5,793 nucleotides of DNA from Candidatus Omnitrophota bacterium (GCA_016206945.1 JACQQP010000189.1:1-5793), one strand, 5' to 3'; positions 1 through 5,472 are shown, counted from the first letter of the stretch. Notes: generated by a model from the sequence alone, not told the origin. A program made the numbers and translations.

Positions 1-117
1 TCATACCCTCATTAATTAATTGGCCAGTCCGACAGGGCGTTTTGCTAGGCATCAATACGCCAGCACTACGCCGCGGGGATCTATGGAAGATCCCCTGCGC
101 GTATGTGCGGAGCGCCT

Positions 118-157
118 TCACAAAAAAGAGATCGTAGACCCGATCTCTTTTTTGTGA
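118..157. terminator. Bidirectional intrinsic terminator hairpin inside repeat A
   Basis: A perfect 17-bp stem (118-134 pairs with 141-157) closes a 6-nt loop (135-140). The core GAGATCG/CGATCTC is preceded by six A and followed by six T, so on either strand the RNA shows a stem followed by a U run. This is the classic layout of a bidirectional Rho-independent terminator. It lies about 230 bp downstream of the stop codon of the minus-strand AsmA-like gene and could end that transcript, or one entering from the left. Flanking GTGC/GCAC (105-108 and 164-167) may extend the stem. Confidence 0.65.
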
Positions 158-166
158 GGCCGAGCA

Positions 167-275
167 CACCGATTTTGGCTTATCCGCCACAAAGCGTTGA
201 CGGATCCGTCCGAACAACGCTTTGTGGACAGATCCGCCGCGTTGTTTGGCGGAGGCGAACGGCCTAAAATCGGTG
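167..275. repeat. Branched inverted-repeat unit inside repeat A
   Basis: The outer arms are CACCGATTTTGGC (167-179) and GCCTAAAATCGGTG (262-275), complementary except for one bulged base. Inside are two more hairpins. The first is a perfect 13-bp stem, CCACAAAGCGTTG (187-199) with CAACGCTTTGTGG (215-227), whose loop holds the palindrome ACGGATCCGT. The second is a short CCGCC/GGCGG stem (234-238 with 248-252). Together they form a possible three-way junction on either strand. Confidence 0.6.
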
Positions 276-281
276 AGCGTC

Positions 282-334
282 CGCCAAAAATCTGGCGAGA
301 TTCGTCCTGACGGATTTCGCCAAGTTTTGTGGCG
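282..334. repeat. Near-perfect long hairpin at the right end of repeat A
   Basis: CGCCA (282-286) pairs with TGGCG (330-334). The A-run 287-290 pairs with TTTT (325-328), with one bulged G. GGCGAGATTCGTC (294-306) pairs with GACGGATTTCGCC (309-321) if two G-U wobbles are allowed. This gives a stem of roughly 25 pairs with almost no loop, which suggests a cruciform-prone palindrome or a stable RNA hairpin. Confidence 0.6.
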
Positions 335-386
335 AACAGGAGAAGCGAAGCAAAACGCCCTGTCGGACGTGCGTGCGGCGTAAGAC

Positions 387-2201
387 TTACTGTTGGGTGG
401 AGGAGGGCTCGTTTCCCTGAGTGGAGCCGCCGAGGAAAAGGTCGAGCAAGCTCTCGGCAGCCGAGGGCTCGCTAGACGGCTCTTGAGCGGTTGGCGCAGA
501 AGCGCCTTGCGGTTCTTCCTTCTTGCCGAATTTTTTCTGGATGAAATTGCCAATGACCTCCGTCGTTTTGGAAACCGCCAGCTTGGCAGCCACATACTGC
601 AAATCGGGATATACCCGAACTTGCGGAGGTGCGCCCTGAATTAGAATGGGGATTCCAATTTGGCCCTGCGGATCAGCCAAATACTGAAACTCATGAACGC
701 TCTTGATCAATGCCCCTGAGAAATCGGGGTCGATAAAAAGCATGGTTCGCGCATGGATGTTTCCATCGAACCCAATAGTTCCTGCGCCAGTCAATTGAAA
801 ATTGTTAGCGGCGACTTGGAACTGCGGAGCATTCAGGACACCGCCGCCCACTGCAAACGGAATGACTGCGGGTTGAAAAACCGTATCCCGAACCTTAAGT
901 TTTTCCATATAAGAAGGTGGAAGGCGCTCTTGAAGTCGTCTTTCAAGACCTGGAATCATGGAAAGTTTCTGAAAGATCTCCCGCAACAAATTAAAATTCC
1001 GCACCGCCCCTTCATCCGCTTTAAGCTGGCCCTGTCCTGTTAACGTCCTGGAAATAACGGGCCAAGCAGTCCCTCGAAAGGACCCGTTAAAACTGATCCC
1101 TAGACGGCCCTCTGGTTGTGGATCGGAAGGACCTTGTGCGGGAAGCAACTCACGAAGCAAGAGATCCGTAACTGTAAACTCAAGTGTTCCATGCGGGTTC
1201 GCCATCACCTCTTGAATCGCCCCGGAAGCAGCTACCTTTCCGTTTCCAACGCGAGCTGAAAAACTCTCAACTTTGACTTCGGACATGCTGACCTGAGATT
1301 CCAAAGCTATTTCCTGAATTGCGCTTGGCATTGCAGCCAATCGTAATTCGCCTCGATCTAAACGCACCGCCGCACGAACTTCCTCAAGTCCATTTTGAGT
1401 CACGCGAATTTGATCGGCATCCGCAGTCAGCCGGCCCATCATTCGACTCAAACCCGCTTCTTTCAGCGCAGGAATTGCTTGAGTGAGCGCCAAACTGCTC
1501 ACCTGATCCAAATTAATTTCTAAATGATTGTTCTCAAAAATACCCGCCCCTTCTTTAATCGAGATCTTGAAATTACTTTTCAAATCAATATTTTGATCCT
1601 CACTGAACCATGCCGCCCGCGCACGAATCGCGATCGGCCGCGCAAGCGAAACATCTTTAACGGTCGCATCAATTTTGCCGAAGGTCCATTCAACTGGATT
1701 CAAAATTGTCTCATCCCGAAAAGAAAAAAGGCCGTCTTCCAATTCCACTTTGTTTACCAGAAAAGACATAAGGAAAGCAGAAGGCGCTCGTGGTTTGCCG
1801 GCTTGAGGCTTGATTTCACTCGGGCCAAATCCCTGAAGCGTTCCGTCTCTAAGCCGCCTCAGGTGAATTTCAGGTTTTTCAATTCGAACAGATCCGATTT
1901 GAATGCGTTGTTGTAAAAGAGGGCCGAGGCCCATCATCAAATTGCAAGAGCCCAGCCGAATTAAAGGAACGCCTGCCTTCTCGTTTCCCGCGTAAATGAC
2001 AAGCCCTACCAACTTCAAAGCGAGGCCGCCATCCCACGCAAGCGAGATTTTCTCGAGATCAACAGGCTTCCCGATCGCAGAACCGACTTGATCCACAATG
2101 AAAGGGCGGAAGCGGTCGGCGTCGAAAGTAACGATGAAAAAAATAAGTGCAGCGCAAAAAAGAAAAATGAGGATGAGCACAACAACAATGAGTTTTTTCA
2201 T
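387..2201 (-). CDS. AsmA-family inner-membrane-anchored periplasmic protein
   Basis: Proteins of the AsmA family are anchored in the inner membrane and extend into the periplasm. Members such as AsmA, YhdP and TamB are linked to phospholipid transport to, and assembly of, the outer membrane. Here, residues 4-24 form a single signal-anchor helix after Met-Lys-Lys. They are followed by a typical AsmA opening (about residues 26-65: FDADRFRPFI, then an SAIGKPVDLEKISL stretch), a long beta-rich middle, and an AsmA C-terminal-like region at about 370-540 with LTGQGQLKADEGAV, NLLREIFQKLSMIPGL and GAGTIGFDGNI. The last 45 residues are a Ser/Pro/Glu/Gln-rich tail with a short hydrophobic LLDLFLGG. Length (604 aa) is close to that of E. 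coli AsmA. The ATG at 2201 is the natural start because the anchor helix follows at once, but no Shine-Dalgarno is visible and repeat B begins 10 bp upstream. The gene is divergent from the permease. The family call is firm; the cargo is unknown. Confidence 0.88.
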   Translation of the reverse strand: MKKLIVVVLILIFLFCAALIFFIVTFDADRFRPFIVDQVGSAIGKPVDLEKISLAWDGGLALKLVGLVIYAGNEKAGVPLIRLGSCNLMMGLGPLLQQRIQIGSVRIEKPEIHLRRLRDGTLQGFGPSEIKPQAGKPRAPSAFLMSFLVNKVELEDGLFSFRDETILNPVEWTFGKIDATVKDVSLARPIAIRARAAWFSEDQNIDLKSNFKISIKEGAGIFENNHLEINLDQVSSLALTQAIPALKEAGLSRMMGRLTADADQIRVTQNGLEEVRAAVRLDRGELRLAAMPSAIQEIALESQVSMSEVKVESFSARVGNGKVAASGAIQEVMANPHGTLEFTVTDLLLRELLPAQGPSDPQPEGRLGISFNGSFRGTAWPVISRTLTGQGQLKADEGAVRNFNLLREIFQKLSMIPGLERRLQERLPPSYMEKLKVRDTVFQPAVIPFAVGGGVLNAPQFQVAANNFQLTGAGTIGFDGNIHARTMLFIDPDFSGALIKSVHEFQYLADPQGQIGIPILIQGAPPQVRVYPDLQYVAAKLAVSKTTEVIGNFIQKKFGKKEEPQGASAPTAQEPSSEPSAAESLLDLFLGGSTQGNEPSSTQQ

Positions 2202-2281
2202 AAGTTTTTACGTCATTGCGAGGACCAGCCACGGTTCTTTTCCGCCAAAGGACGGATCCGCAACACCAAGCGCCCGACCGC

Positions 2282-2319
2282 CCTTAACAACCTAATGAAT
2301 AATTCATAGGAAGTTAAGG
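2282..2319. repeat. Hairpin arm 1 of repeat B
   Basis: CCTTAAC (2282-2288) pairs with GTTAAGG (2313-2319). After a symmetric AA/AA internal loop, CCT pairs with AGG, and ATGAA (2295-2299) pairs with TTCAT (2303-2307) around a 3-nt loop. One A is bulged. Confidence 0.6.
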
Positions 2320-2322
2320 ACA

Positions 2323-2371
2323 GTACTGATTTCCGATAAATAATCGATGGACGATTAATGAAAATCAGTAC
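2323..2371. repeat. Hairpin arm 2 of repeat B
   Basis: A perfect 10-bp stem (2323-2332 with 2362-2371) leads through an asymmetric internal loop to a second perfect 6-bp stem (2341-2346 with 2352-2357) with loop ATGGA. It starts three bases after arm 1 ends, which is what a junction fold would need. Confidence 0.6.
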
Positions 2372-2476
2372 CGGCGCTCGGTCAAGCGGCGGCCTCATCT
2401 AGATCGCTGCCTCGCAAGGACAGTTCAAGACGCTTCTAGATTATCATGATTCAAACCGGCAAAAAAGAATATTCAA

Positions 2477-2505
2477 TTGACAGAATTATGAATATGAAGT
2501 AAAAA
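2477..2505 (+). promoter_or_regulatory. Candidate sigma-70 promoter of the permease gene
   Basis: A perfect TTGACA (2477-2482) is followed after 17 bases by TAAAAA (2500-2505), which matches TATAAT at four of six positions. Transcription would start near 2511-2513, at the ATG itself (2513). The -35 match is strong and the -10 weak, so this is a candidate only. Confidence 0.4.
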
Positions 2506-2512
2506 ATCACTG

Positions 2513-3904
2513 ATGCAAAAATTAAAAACGCCGCTCATTTTCGCCGCGATTGTATTTGGCACTGCTTTCCTCCTCTCCAAAATCGGATTTACGCGCGATC
2601 AAGTTATTGCCACTTCCATTTTCCTCCTCGTTATTTGCGGAACCCTCTTCTACTGGCAATTCCGTGTGACCTTTGCTTTTGCCGGTATCGCCGTTCTTTT
2701 AGGTTCAAAACTCTTGGACATTCCTCATGTCATTGAACATGCAGGACTCGATATCATTCTTTTCCTAGTCGGCATGATGTGCGTGGTCGGACATTTGGAA
2801 GAAAAACACTTCTTTGAATACCTGATCGCAAAAGTGGTAGATCGAATCGGGCACCATGCTTACCTGCTCATGGCTGTACTCATGGCTTTTGCAACTCTTT
2901 CCGCAGCGCTGGTTGATGAAGTTACCTCAATCCTGTTTATGATGGCTGCCACATTTCATCTCACGAAACGGTATAAAGTAAACCCAATTCCCTTCCTCCT
3001 AATGATCGTTTTTGCAACGAACGTTGGCTCAAGCGCGACGGCGGTTGGTAACCCCATTGGGGTCATGATTGCGCTTCGAGCACAGCTAAGCTTTACGGAT
3101 TTCTTAAGGTGGGCCAGCCCCATTTCCATTGTTACCCTTGTTGTTACGATTCCACTTTGCTTCCTTTATTTCGGAACCGAAATTCGGCATCTTGCCAACC
3201 AAATGAAAAAAGAAAGATCGGAGGAAAGTGAAGTCACACATGTGCGTTACCGAAAAAAAGACATCGTCACCTGTTGGGTTCTCTTCCTTGGGACCATAAC
3301 GCTTCTCGTGCTTCATCATCCTATCGAAGAAGCAATGGGCCTTGAAAAAAATACGCTCCTCTTAGGAACTTCCCTTCTTGCAGGCGCTGTTGCCATCTTT
3401 TTGAACGCCCAAACTGCGAGAGATTTTTTTACGAAGCGCGTGGATTGGTGGACGCTCACCTTCTTTATGGCGCTCTTTGCTTCCGTGGGGACGTTGAAAT
3501 ATACGGGCGTTACTCAAAGAATCGCGGAAGGGATGATTTCGCTGGCCCAAGGGAATCCGACTTTTCTCCTGATTGCCTTTACAAGCGCCGTTAGTTTGCT
3601 CACGGGTTTTATGGATAACGTCCTTGCGGTAGCAACGTTCATTCCGATTCTTTTTGACATCGAAAAATCTGGGATTTATGTCTATCCCTTTTGGTGGGGA
3701 ATGCTTTTCGGAGGGACGCTTTACGGAAATCTAACCGTGATTGGAAGCACAGCTAATATTGTTGCGATGGGAATGCTCGAGCGGGAATATAAGCAACACA
3801 TCAAATTCATGGAGTGGCTCAAGCCTGGCTTTATCGTATCCACCATCACCATTGCCCTTGCCCTCTTCCTCATCTATCTTCAAATTCCCCTGATGCCTCG
3901 TTAA
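2513..3904 (+). CDS. Ion transporter superfamily permease (ArsB/NhaD/SLC13-like), possible Na+/H+ antiporter
   Basis: This is a polytopic inner-membrane permease of 463 aa with about twelve hydrophobic segments, the usual size for ArsB/NhaD-type carriers. The two inverted halves of the superfamily are visible. The first half has LVDEVTSILF (133-142, where the family has a D-N/E-V helical hairpin) followed by NVGSSATAVGNP (170-181). The second has GFMDNVLAVATFIPIL (365-380) followed by GNLTVIGSTANIV (405-417). The second matches the family form G-x-x-T-x-IG-x-x-AN closely; the first has GNPIG where many members have GDPPN. A charged cytoplasmic-looking loop (about 229-249) separates the halves. 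No in-frame start exists between the stop at 2495-2497 and the ATG. There is no good Shine-Dalgarno, only GAAG 13 bases upstream. Superfamily membership is firm. Whether the substrate is Na+/H+, arsenite or an organic or inorganic anion cannot be settled here. Confidence 0.85.
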   Translation: MQKLKTPLIFAAIVFGTAFLLSKIGFTRDQVIATSIFLLVICGTLFYWQFRVTFAFAGIAVLLGSKLLDIPHVIEHAGLDIILFLVGMMCVVGHLEEKHFFEYLIAKVVDRIGHHAYLLMAVLMAFATLSAALVDEVTSILFMMAATFHLTKRYKVNPIPFLLMIVFATNVGSSATAVGNPIGVMIALRAQLSFTDFLRWASPISIVTLVVTIPLCFLYFGTEIRHLANQMKKERSEESEVTHVRYRKKDIVTCWVLFLGTITLLVLHHPIEEAMGLEKNTLLLGTSLLAGAVAIFLNAQTARDFFTKRVDWWTLTFFMALFASVGTLKYTGVTQRIAEGMISLAQGNPTFLLIAFTSAVSLLTGFMDNVLAVATFIPILFDIEKSGIYVYPFWWGMLFGGTLYGNLTVIGSTANIVAMGMLEREYKQHIKFMEWLKPGFIVSTITIALALFLIYLQIPLMPR

Positions 3905-3940
3905 CCCCGCTTCCGGTATGGTGCGCTCTGGGGAAGTATC

Positions 3941-3982
3941 CACAAAGGAGCGTTCATGCCCGGCGCATCACACCCCCTTGTG
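3941..3982. other. Weak stem in the convergent gap between permease and mini-secretin
   Basis: The 96-bp gap 3905-4000 separates two converging genes, so a bidirectional terminator is expected. The best structure seen is CACAAAGG (3941-3948) with CCTTGTG (3976-3982), one base bulged, enclosing ATGC/GCAT (3956-3959 with 3965-3968). No T-run follows on either strand, so a Rho-independent terminator is not supported. Confidence 0.2.
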
Positions 3983-4000
3983 AGCAGCGCAATTCTCAGG

Positions 4001-4603
4001 TTAGGTTTCAAGGATAGTCGGCACCAGAACGATCCGGACAGCCTCGCCGGTTTCGCGGGTATAGAAAGTATGTTCAAATTCGGACTTCTGCAAACCGGCT
4101 CCGATTTCAATCGATTGTCCATTGGGTACGAGGACGGTTGTGCTTAAACTTGTGACGGCAATGGACCCGCTCCCATCTTGCGTCTCATAAGAAACCTCGG
4201 GTGTCAGCGTCACCTCAATTTGATTTCCCCGAACACGCGGCCTTACGATTAAACTCGTTCCCACATTCCTGAATTTAATTTCACCCGTTAGGTAACCTTC
4301 TTTCCGTAAATAATCCCGATACCAAAGCGCATAAGGAACCTCCTTGCCGATAAACAGACGCCCCTCAAGACCATCCATGACCAAAAGCATCTGGGTTTCA
4401 TTGGACTCGCGGCTGGTCTGATAAAGTTCTCCGCTCCGGACATATCCTGCACTTTTGTACTGGACTTCGATTTTTACGTTTTTTCTTGAGCCAAGCGATT
4501 GGCCGAAGGCGGATCCGAGGACGAGTAAAAGGGAGCAAACCAAAACGATTCCACTCCATCCCAGTCTGCAATGCCAATTTCCCTCAGAATTGACGTTCCT
4601 CAT
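4001..4603 (-). CDS. Exported mini-secretin-like protein (secretin core domain only)
   Basis: The 200-aa product has a signal peptide: a basic start, a hydrophobic core at about 17-31, and likely cleavage after SAFG or SAFGQ near residue 34-35. The mature part follows the order of the secretin (GspD/PilQ C-terminal) core: MLLVMDGLEGRLFIGKEVPY (72-91; secretins: L-D-x-x-E-A-x-I-x-VG-x-x-VP), VGTSLIVRPRV then IEVTLTPEVS (114-138; secretins: VG-x-x-L-x-V-x-P ... L-x-I-x-x-EVS), LSTTVLVPNGQSIEIGAG (153-170; secretins: T-x-V-x-V-x-DG-x-x-x-x-IGG), and AVRIVLVPTIL (188-198; secretins: LLIxxTPxI). It lacks the N0-N3 periplasmic domains and the P-x-LG-DIP-x-LG-x-LF segment of full secretins, which are three times as long. 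A role in a pore, an outer-membrane plug or a solitary beta domain is open. Translation signals are weak: GAG four bases before the ATG. Confidence 0.65.
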   Translation of the reverse strand: MRNVNSEGNWHCRLGWSGIVLVCSLLLVLGSAFGQSLGSRKNVKIEVQYKSAGYVRSGELYQTSRESNETQMLLVMDGLEGRLFIGKEVPYALWYRDYLRKEGYLTGEIKFRNVGTSLIVRPRVRGNQIEVTLTPEVSYETQDGSGSIAVTSLSTTVLVPNGQSIEIGAGLQKSEFEHTFYTRETGEAVRIVLVPTILET

Positions 4604-4613
4604 TCATCTCATT

Positions 4614-4637
4614 CCCTATTTTCGCACCCTATTTTCG
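4614..4637. repeat. Two tandem copies of an 11-bp sequence in the mini-secretin leader
   Basis: CCCTATTTTCG occurs at 4614-4624 and again at 4627-4637, a period of 13 bp. On the coding (minus) strand this reads CGAAAATAGGG twice, ending 10 bases before the mini-secretin ATG. It would lie in the 5' leader of that transcript and could be a protein-binding site or a simple duplication. Confidence 0.5.
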
Positions 4638-4674
4638 GGACATCATACTTATTTCGATTTAAGTAAAGTGTCCC
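4637..4674 (-). promoter_or_regulatory. Inverted repeat overlapping a candidate -10 box of the mini-secretin gene
   Basis: GGGACA (4637-4642) and TGTCCC (4669-4674) are perfect inverted arms, with a second symmetric pair ACTTA (4647-4651) and TAAGT (4660-4664) inside. On the minus strand TATGAT (4647-4642, five of six bases of TATAAT) overlaps the left arm. No matching -35 box is seen. The dyad over a -10 box suggests an operator. No T-run follows on the minus strand, so it is not an intrinsic terminator. Confidence 0.35.
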
Positions 4675-4737
4675 CGATTTGTGCGCGATTTGGATTTGGT
4701 TGATTTTGTGTCTGATTTGCGATTTTAAGTTCCTTAT

Positions 4738-5457
4738 TCACACGCTTTCTTTGAGCGCTTGAATTTGATCGTAAAGGTGATGAAGTAAAGCAAGAAGCTC
4801 TGATATTTCGCCGCCACGCTCAGGGAAGCGCGCGAGGATCTTACGAAGGGCGTTGATTGACTCGCGGCAGGCCTTATTGCAGATTTCAAACTGGCCGATC
4901 GCATCATAAAGTGCGAAGTCACCTTCGCAACTAGGTTCATGAAATCCCGCTAGTCCTCTCTGCAACTTGACCACGAGAAGCGTGTGATACCAATCGACGG
5001 TATCAAAATCATAAAGAAGCTCACGATTCTGCTTCTCACGATGAGGGTAAAACACCTCTTCAAGAAACCTCTTGGCTCGTTTGCGGTATTCTTCCGCTGC
5101 GACCGGCAGAGGATGATGTTTTACAAACTCAATGTGGTCCTTAATCTTGACAAACTCTGGTTCATCCGACGCATCCAAATCAATTTCATCTTCTTCGGTA
5201 AACTCTTCAAGGGCTTCACCTGCCTCCTCGAGCTGCCGCTTCATGACCGCTTTGGCAATCTCAGGATCCCGCTCATCCTTGCCGTGTGCAATCGCAATCA
5301 TTCGCTGCTCCAATTCGTCATGATAAACGCGACAGCGAATTTTCTTCTCGAACACACAGCGCTCGCACCAGCGGTCGCAAAAATTATAAGGGCTCTCGCG
5401 CTCAAACTCGGCATTCTTATCCATAATCTCCTGTAATCTTTTGCTCTTCATATTCAT
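4738..5457 (-). CDS. Uncharacterised acidic Cys-cluster protein (C-X3-C-X2-C-X7-C)
   Basis: I cannot assign a function. The 239-aa product has no signal peptide or membrane segment and is probably cytoplasmic. Near the N-terminus lies NFCDRWCERCVFEKKIRC with Cys at 27, 31, 34 and 42, a likely zinc or iron-sulfur site. I recall similar CDRWCERC-type starts in uncharacterised bacterial proteins, but this cannot be verified here. Three more Cys are at 177, 193 and 197 (C-X3-C). A highly acidic stretch at about 75-101 links the cluster to a mostly helical C-terminal region (about 118-239). The spacing C-X3-C-X2-C resembles the radical SAM motif, but there is no room or pattern for that barrel. 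The ATG at 5457 lacks a Shine-Dalgarno. The ATG at 5424 (residue 12) has AGGAG three bases upstream and may be the true start, giving 228 aa. It lies upstream of the mini-secretin on the same strand, 134 bp apart. Confidence 0.75.
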   Translation of the reverse strand: MNMKSKRLQEIMDKNAEFERESPYNFCDRWCERCVFEKKIRCRVYHDELEQRMIAIAHGKDERDPEIAKAVMKRQLEEAGEALEEFTEEDEIDLDASDEPEFVKIKDHIEFVKHHPLPVAAEEYRKRAKRFLEEVFYPHREKQNRELLYDFDTVDWYHTLLVVKLQRGLAGFHEPSCEGDFALYDAIGQFEICNKACRESINALRKILARFPERGGEISELLALLHHLYDQIQALKESV

Positions 5458-5472
5458 AGTACGCGAAGTGCA

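Larger units (their letters stand above)
27..368. repeat. Repeat A: 342-bp hairpin-rich element with perfect 20-bp terminal inverted repeats
   Basis: The element begins with GTCCGACAGGGCGTTTTGCT (27-46) and ends with its exact reverse complement (349-368). Between these ends there are at least four further self-complementary units: a small hairpin at 75-95 (8-bp stem, 5-nt loop), a long hairpin around 105-167, a branched unit at 167-275, and a near-perfect hairpin at 282-334. There is no open reading frame worth naming inside it and no clear target-site duplication outside the inverted ends. It ends 18 bp before the stop codon of the minus-strand AsmA-like gene. The architecture fits a non-autonomous (MITE-like) or composite palindromic repeat. 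A structured RNA is the alternative. The inverted repeats are directly visible; their origin is inference. Confidence 0.75.
2211..2422. repeat. Repeat B: fold-back element with GTCATTGCGAGG-type ends
   Basis: The left end GTCATTGCGAGG (2212-2223) pairs with CCTCGCAAGGAC (2410-2421) at 11 of 12 positions. The sequence CGTCATTGCGAGG is a familiar end of dispersed palindromic repeats in many bacterial genomes. The interior can form a three-way junction: an outer stem (2258-2274 with 2373-2389, about 13 of 17 paired), a hairpin at 2282-2319 (CCTTAAC/GTTAAGG plus inner pairs), and a hairpin at 2323-2371 (10-bp GTACTGATTT/AAATCAGTAC, then TAATCG/CGATTA around an ATGGA loop). It fills most of the 311-bp gap between the divergent AsmA-like and permease genes. 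It shares GACGGATCCG and TCCGCCAAA with repeat A. A MITE-like origin is likely; a structured leader RNA is possible. Confidence 0.65.

Noticed and set aside
27..368. CRISPR array or integron attC site
   Set aside because: There are no regularly spaced direct repeats with unique spacers, and the ends do not show the GTTRRRY/RYYYAAC core pairs of attC sites.
393..1916. Plus-strand open frames of 83, 96 and 130 codons opposite the AsmA-like gene
   Set aside because: They lie wholly antisense to a clear AsmA-family gene, have no recognisable domains and have low-quality compositions. They are shadows.
75..2357. Same ATGGA loop in the 75-95 hairpin and the 2341-2357 hairpin
   Set aside because: The stems are unrelated in sequence and a shared 5-base loop is easily chance.
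2088..2398. Short open frames on both strands across the AsmA-like start and repeat B
   Set aside because: They overlap the repeat palindromes and the AsmA-like signal anchor in other frames, and no ribosome site or motif supports them.
4637..4674. Intrinsic terminator for the Cys-cluster gene
   Set aside because: The stem is interrupted by a 4x4 internal loop and is followed on the minus strand by GAAAATAGGG rather than a T-run.
5353..5379. C-X3-C-X2-C as a radical SAM cluster
   Set aside because: The spacing matches, but the protein is short and highly acidic and has none of the later radical SAM motifs (such as GGE). A plain metal site is more economical.
4984..5436. 150-codon plus-strand frame opposite the Cys-cluster gene
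   Set aside because: It is antisense to a frame with a clear Cys motif and normal composition. The translation is Ile/Leu/Phe-rich, as expected of an antisense shadow of an acidic helical protein.
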